This document shows positions 5,536-5,675 of a stretch of DNA of 5,675 nucleotides, one piece after another. The notes under the pieces are model-generated. The model saw nothing but the letters and a program-made list of their open reading frames with translations, was not told the DNA's origin and made no database searches. The stretch comes from Desulfobacula sp. (GTDB lineage: Bacteria > Desulfobacterota > Desulfobacteria > Desulfobacterales > Desulfobacteraceae): NCBI GenBank assembly GCA_027858355.1, contig JAQICW010000363.1, forward strand, positions 1 to 5,675. The letters run 5' to 3'. The translations under genes were made by a program, and so were the position numbers. The stretch's first letter is position 1. Every line of letters begins with the position of its first letter.

Positions 5536-5610
5536 AATCAATAATTTCAGCTACTTACATTTTTCAAAACCATAAAAAATCCATAAAAATAGCTTAAGCG
5601 AATGCCATTG
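5490..5610. mobile_element. MITE-like non-coding element inserted in the ATP-grasp gene
   Basis: The 121-bp element begins CAATGGCATTCGCTTAAG (5490-5507) and ends with its perfect reverse complement (5593-5610); inside these, a weaker match continues into TTTTT/AAAAA. The interior is AT-rich with no meaningful coding capacity, a small TGAAAT/ATTTCA hairpin (5533-5549) and two CCATAAAAA repeats. It is bounded by direct copies of GGCCCGGGGG. Excision with one copy restores the host frame. Size and structure fit a miniature inverted-repeat element mobilised by a transposase elsewhere. The CA ends with a 10-bp duplication are reminiscent of some IS4-family groups, but that is tentative. Confidence 0.9.
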
Positions 5611-5620
5611 GGCCCGGGGG
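5611..5620 (+). repeat. Right copy of 10-bp target-site duplication
   Basis: GGCCCGGGGG follows the right terminal inverted repeat without a gap. It is the partner of the copy at 5480-5489 and marks where the native ATP-grasp sequence resumes. Confidence 0.9.
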
Positions 5621-5675
5621 GGATTGTCTGCCTTATCTGTTAAAGGTGTCTACGGGGATGGATATATTGAAACTC
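5611..5675 (+). pseudogene. Downstream remnant of the interrupted ATP-grasp gene (runs off right edge)
   Basis: In the frame of GGG 5616-5618 the sequence reads GGDCLPYLLKVSTGMDILKL to the edge, a typical continuation after the E-L-T-P-R-P-G-G motif of ATP-grasp ligases. The element plus the duplicated copy total 131 bp, not a multiple of three, and the upstream frame stops inside the element, so ribosomes cannot read into this segment from the normal start. No ribosome site is seen in front of it. It is the severed C-terminal part of the gene at 4594. Confidence 0.85.

Noticed and set aside
5490..5610. Intrinsic terminator or invertible phase-variation segment
   Set aside because: The arms are separated by 85 nt and exactly bounded by a target duplication, and no recombinase gene is in the window. 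A transposed miniature element explains everything seen.

Overview
The window looks like accessory DNA from a Gram-negative bacterium, most likely a Desulfobacterota-type (deltaproteobacterial, Desulfobacteraceae-like) chromosome. That guess rests on moderate GC, AT-rich intergenic DNA, a sigma54 activator facing a textbook -24/-12 promoter, and the general look of the proteins. No marker gene proves the taxonomy.

Layout. The left part reads leftwards (minus strand). It holds the first 116 codons of a LysR-family regulator (1-348, cut by the window edge), a small cytoplasmic C39/papain-like cysteine peptidase (548-1138), and a sigma54-dependent AAA+ activator with a degenerate receiver domain (1179-2597). 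The activator and peptidase genes form a two-gene operon behind a strong sigma70-type promoter (2654-2681). A dyad, which could be an operator, sits inside the spacer of that promoter. The right part reads rightwards from a near-consensus sigma54 promoter (2885-2900). Its leader carries 14-bp tandem repeats. Then come a 53-aa very highly charged protein (3025-3186), a SpeD-like pyruvoyl decarboxylase homologue (3229-3627), a FemAB/CelD-like GNAT-fold acyl- or aminoacyltransferase (3636-4601) and an ATP-grasp ligase (from 4594).

How the genes may work together. The activator is transcribed divergently from the only convincing sigma54 promoter, so it very probably switches on the four-gene operon. 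One small charged protein is encoded beside a decarboxylase that could make an amine, two ligase or transferase types that form amide bonds, and a peptidase that could cut one. This suggests a peptide-modification, peptide-tagging or small-metabolite pathway. That reading is inference; the individual enzyme families are well supported.

Most concrete anomaly. The ATP-grasp gene is broken by a 121-bp element (5490-5610). It has perfect 18-bp terminal inverted repeats and is flanked by a perfect 10-bp target duplication (GGCCCGGGGG). Removing the element plus one copy of the duplication restores an uninterrupted frame that continues to the right edge. This is a miniature inverted-repeat (MITE-like) insertion at the end of the visible pathway.
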